Both the position numbers and the translations under genes were made by a program. The notes under the pieces are model-generated. The model was not told where the DNA came from. It did no database searches and saw only the letters and a program-made list of their open reading frames with translations. From Halospina sp040196175 (GTDB lineage: Bacteria; Pseudomonadota; Gammaproteobacteria; Pseudomonadales; Oleiphilaceae), in assembly GCF_040196175.1 (NCBI RefSeq), contig NZ_JBEFNF010000001.1, forward strand, positions 248,001 to 312,000: DNA of 64,000 nucleotides, in the 5' to 3' direction. Below are positions 62,634 to 64,000 of this stretch, piece by piece (the stretch's first letter is position 1; each line of letters opens with the position of its first letter).

Positions 62634-63947
62634 ATGGGGCAGTCCCGGATTTTTGGAGATCGAATTTCCGCCCTTGAGACCATTATCGATGTTGCTGAGC
62701 TTGGAACCTGGATGTGGAACGTGCAGACCGGTGAAACCGAGTTCAACGAATACTGGGCTCAGATGCTGGGATATACGCTCCACGAACTCGCACCGACATC
62801 CATCCAGACCTGGCTCGATTTCCTTTATGAAGAGGATCGCGGCGTATCGGAAAGAGCGCTGAAAGCGCATTTTGAGGGAGAGTCGTCCGTCTACGACTGC
62901 GAGGTACGGGTATATCATCGTGATGATCGGTTGATTTGGATCCGGGATTTTGGCCGCGTGATCAGCTGGACGCCTCAGGGTGAGCCGGAATGGGTGAGCG
63001 GGGCCCACTTGGATATTACCTCCCAGAAAGAGATTGAGCAGAGTCTTCGCCGTGAGTCTGAAGCCAATCGCGAGCTTGTACAAACGCTCGAAAAAGCCCA
63101 GGAAATCGGCAACCTGGGTTACTGGAAAGCAAGCCTTGAGACGGGCGAGTTGTACTGGTCGAACAAGGTGTTTGAAATATTCGGCGTTACGCGCGAGACG
63201 ATTGTTCCGTCGGTTGCCGCGTTCAAATCCTTTGTTCATCCGCAAGATCTGGCCCAAGTGGAGGCGAGTGAGGAGCGGGCCAAGCAGACAGGACTCCACG
63301 ACGTGGAACACCGGATCATTCTGCCGGATGGCGCTATCCGATGGGTCCATGAGCGGGCAGACTACACACCGGTGGGAGAGGATAAGGTTCTGATCGGTAC
63401 TGTCAGAGATATCACCGAGCAGAAAGAGCAGGAAGAGCTGCTCCGGCATATGTCGCTGACCGACCCGCTAACCCAGATCAACAATCGTCGGGTTTTCATG
63501 GAGCGCCTTCATGAAAGTCATGAACTGTTTCAGCGTCGGGGTATCCCTGTAGCAGTAATCATGTTCGATATCGATCATTTCAAGATCGTTAATGACACCT
63601 ACGGCCATAGCGCGGGTGACGCGGTTATCCAGAGTGTTGCTCAGACCCTGTCGGACAGTGTTCGTGAGAGTGATCTACCCTGCCGTCTTGGTGGCGAAGA
63701 ATTCGGTCTGTTACTGCCGGGGACTGGCTTTGCTGAGGCCTGTCGGCTGGCGGAGCGCCTGCGGGTGGAAATCTCGCAGCACTGGTATCCACTGGCTGAT
63801 GGAGGGGGCTTTCGCGTAACGGTGACCGCTGGCATCAGTTCATTGAGTGTAAATGATCAGAGCCCCGAGCAGGTACTCCAGAGAGCTGATGCGGCGCTCT
63901 ATCGTGGCAAGGCGGCTGGTCGGGACAGGGTCAGGAAACAGCGGTGA
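62634..63947 (+). CDS. PAS-PAS-GGDEF diguanylate cyclase
   Basis: A 437-residue cytosolic sensor: two PAS/PAC units (about 15-140 and 155-268, each ending in DIT-x-QKE or DITEQKE) linked by a short coiled coil, then a GGDEF domain with intact GGEEF (353-357) and an RxxD inhibitory site (RESD, 344-347). All features of an active, feedback-inhibited cyclase are present. GGAGTGAGG precedes the ATG. It follows the phosphodiesterase gene by 115 bases on the same strand, so the two may be co-regulated. Confidence 0.92.
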   Translation: MGQSRIFGDRISALETIIDVAELGTWMWNVQTGETEFNEYWAQMLGYTLHELAPTSIQTWLDFLYEEDRGVSERALKAHFEGESSVYDCEVRVYHRDDRLIWIRDFGRVISWTPQGEPEWVSGAHLDITSQKEIEQSLRRESEANRELVQTLEKAQEIGNLGYWKASLETGELYWSNKVFEIFGVTRETIVPSVAAFKSFVHPQDLAQVEASEERAKQTGLHDVEHRIILPDGAIRWVHERADYTPVGEDKVLIGTVRDITEQKEQEELLRHMSLTDPLTQINNRRVFMERLHESHELFQRRGIPVAVIMFDIDHFKIVNDTYGHSAGDAVIQSVAQTLSDSVRESDLPCRLGGEEFGLLLPGTGFAEACRLAERLRVEISQHWYPLADGGGFRVTVTAGISSLSVNDQSPEQVLQRADAALYRGKAAGRDRVRKQR

Positions 63948-63966
63948 GGTTGTGAGTGACTGTTGG

Positions 63967-63990
63967 CATTTAGAGCAAAAGCTCTAAATG
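63967..63990. repeat. Perfect inverted repeat after the last gene
   Basis: CATTTAGAGC and GCTCTAAATG form a perfect 10-bp stem around AAAA, 19 bases after the cyclase stop. There is little T-richness downstream (TTCTAGACAG), so it may be a weak terminator or a protein-binding palindrome; the window ends ten bases later. Confidence 0.45.
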
Positions 63991-64000
63991 TTCTAGACAG

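Overview
The window is a gene-dense, GC-rich stretch of a Gammaproteobacterium chromosome. Nearly everything is housekeeping or envelope biogenesis, with no phage, insertion sequence or CRISPR array visible. The gene orders murA-hisG-hisD-hisC, map-glnD-dapC-dapD-dapE, rpsB-tsf-pyrH-frr-uppS-cdsA-dxr-rseP-bamA-skp-lpxD-fabZ-lpxA-lpxB-rnhB and pilD-pilC-pilB/pilA, together with an MvaT-type nucleoid protein, a DUF1302/DUF1329 pair and several c-di-GMP proteins, point to the Pseudomonas/Marinobacter side of the class. A marine or halotolerant Marinobacter-like organism is my best guess (inference; no 16S rRNA is present).

Layout. 1-4310: 3' end of murA, three histidine genes and a Nif3-like gene, all on +. 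4343-7298: zapG-like (-), zapE (+), thiolase (-). 7463-10681: DUF1302 and DUF1329 pair, closed by a strong terminator shared with a convergent YihG-type acyltransferase. 11767-15505: Bax-like glucosaminidase, a 707-residue unknown lipoprotein and a YfaZ-like porin (all -). 15578-22861: one leftward run, pilB-pilC-pilD-coaE-lrgA-lrgB-unknown-trmO, tightly packed with four 4-bp stop/start overlaps. 23208-25786: pilA with a sigma-54 promoter, then a PglL-type oligosaccharyltransferase. 26091-29559: mvaT, a mannose-1-phosphate guanylyltransferase, a Clp-like protein with a destroyed ATPase site, and a membrane-anchored cold-shock protein. 29579-36524: the leftward map-glnD-dap block. 36827-51316: the large rightward translation/envelope block (S2, EF-Ts, UMP kinase, RRF, then isoprenoid, phospholipid, outer-membrane assembly and lipid A genes). 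51326-57056: TraB-family membrane protein, alcohol dehydrogenase, AMACR-like CoA-transferase family protein, AraC regulator, diguanylate cyclase. 57304-57380: initiator tRNA with its own promoter and terminator. 57490-57728: decayed enoyl-CoA hydratase remnant. 57721-60109: 5-oxoprolinase pxpA-pxpB-pxpC (-). 60248-63947: two c-di-GMP signalling proteins.

Themes. Type IV pilus assembly sits next to a probable pilin glycosylase and a sugar-nucleotide gene. Three GGDEF proteins lie within 8 kb. The most unusual items are the ATPase-dead Clp-like protein paired with a membrane cold-shock protein, the crotonase pseudogene wedged between the tRNA and pxpC, the U1:U72 initiator tRNA, and an 11-codon leader ORF coupled to the GGDEF/EAL gene.
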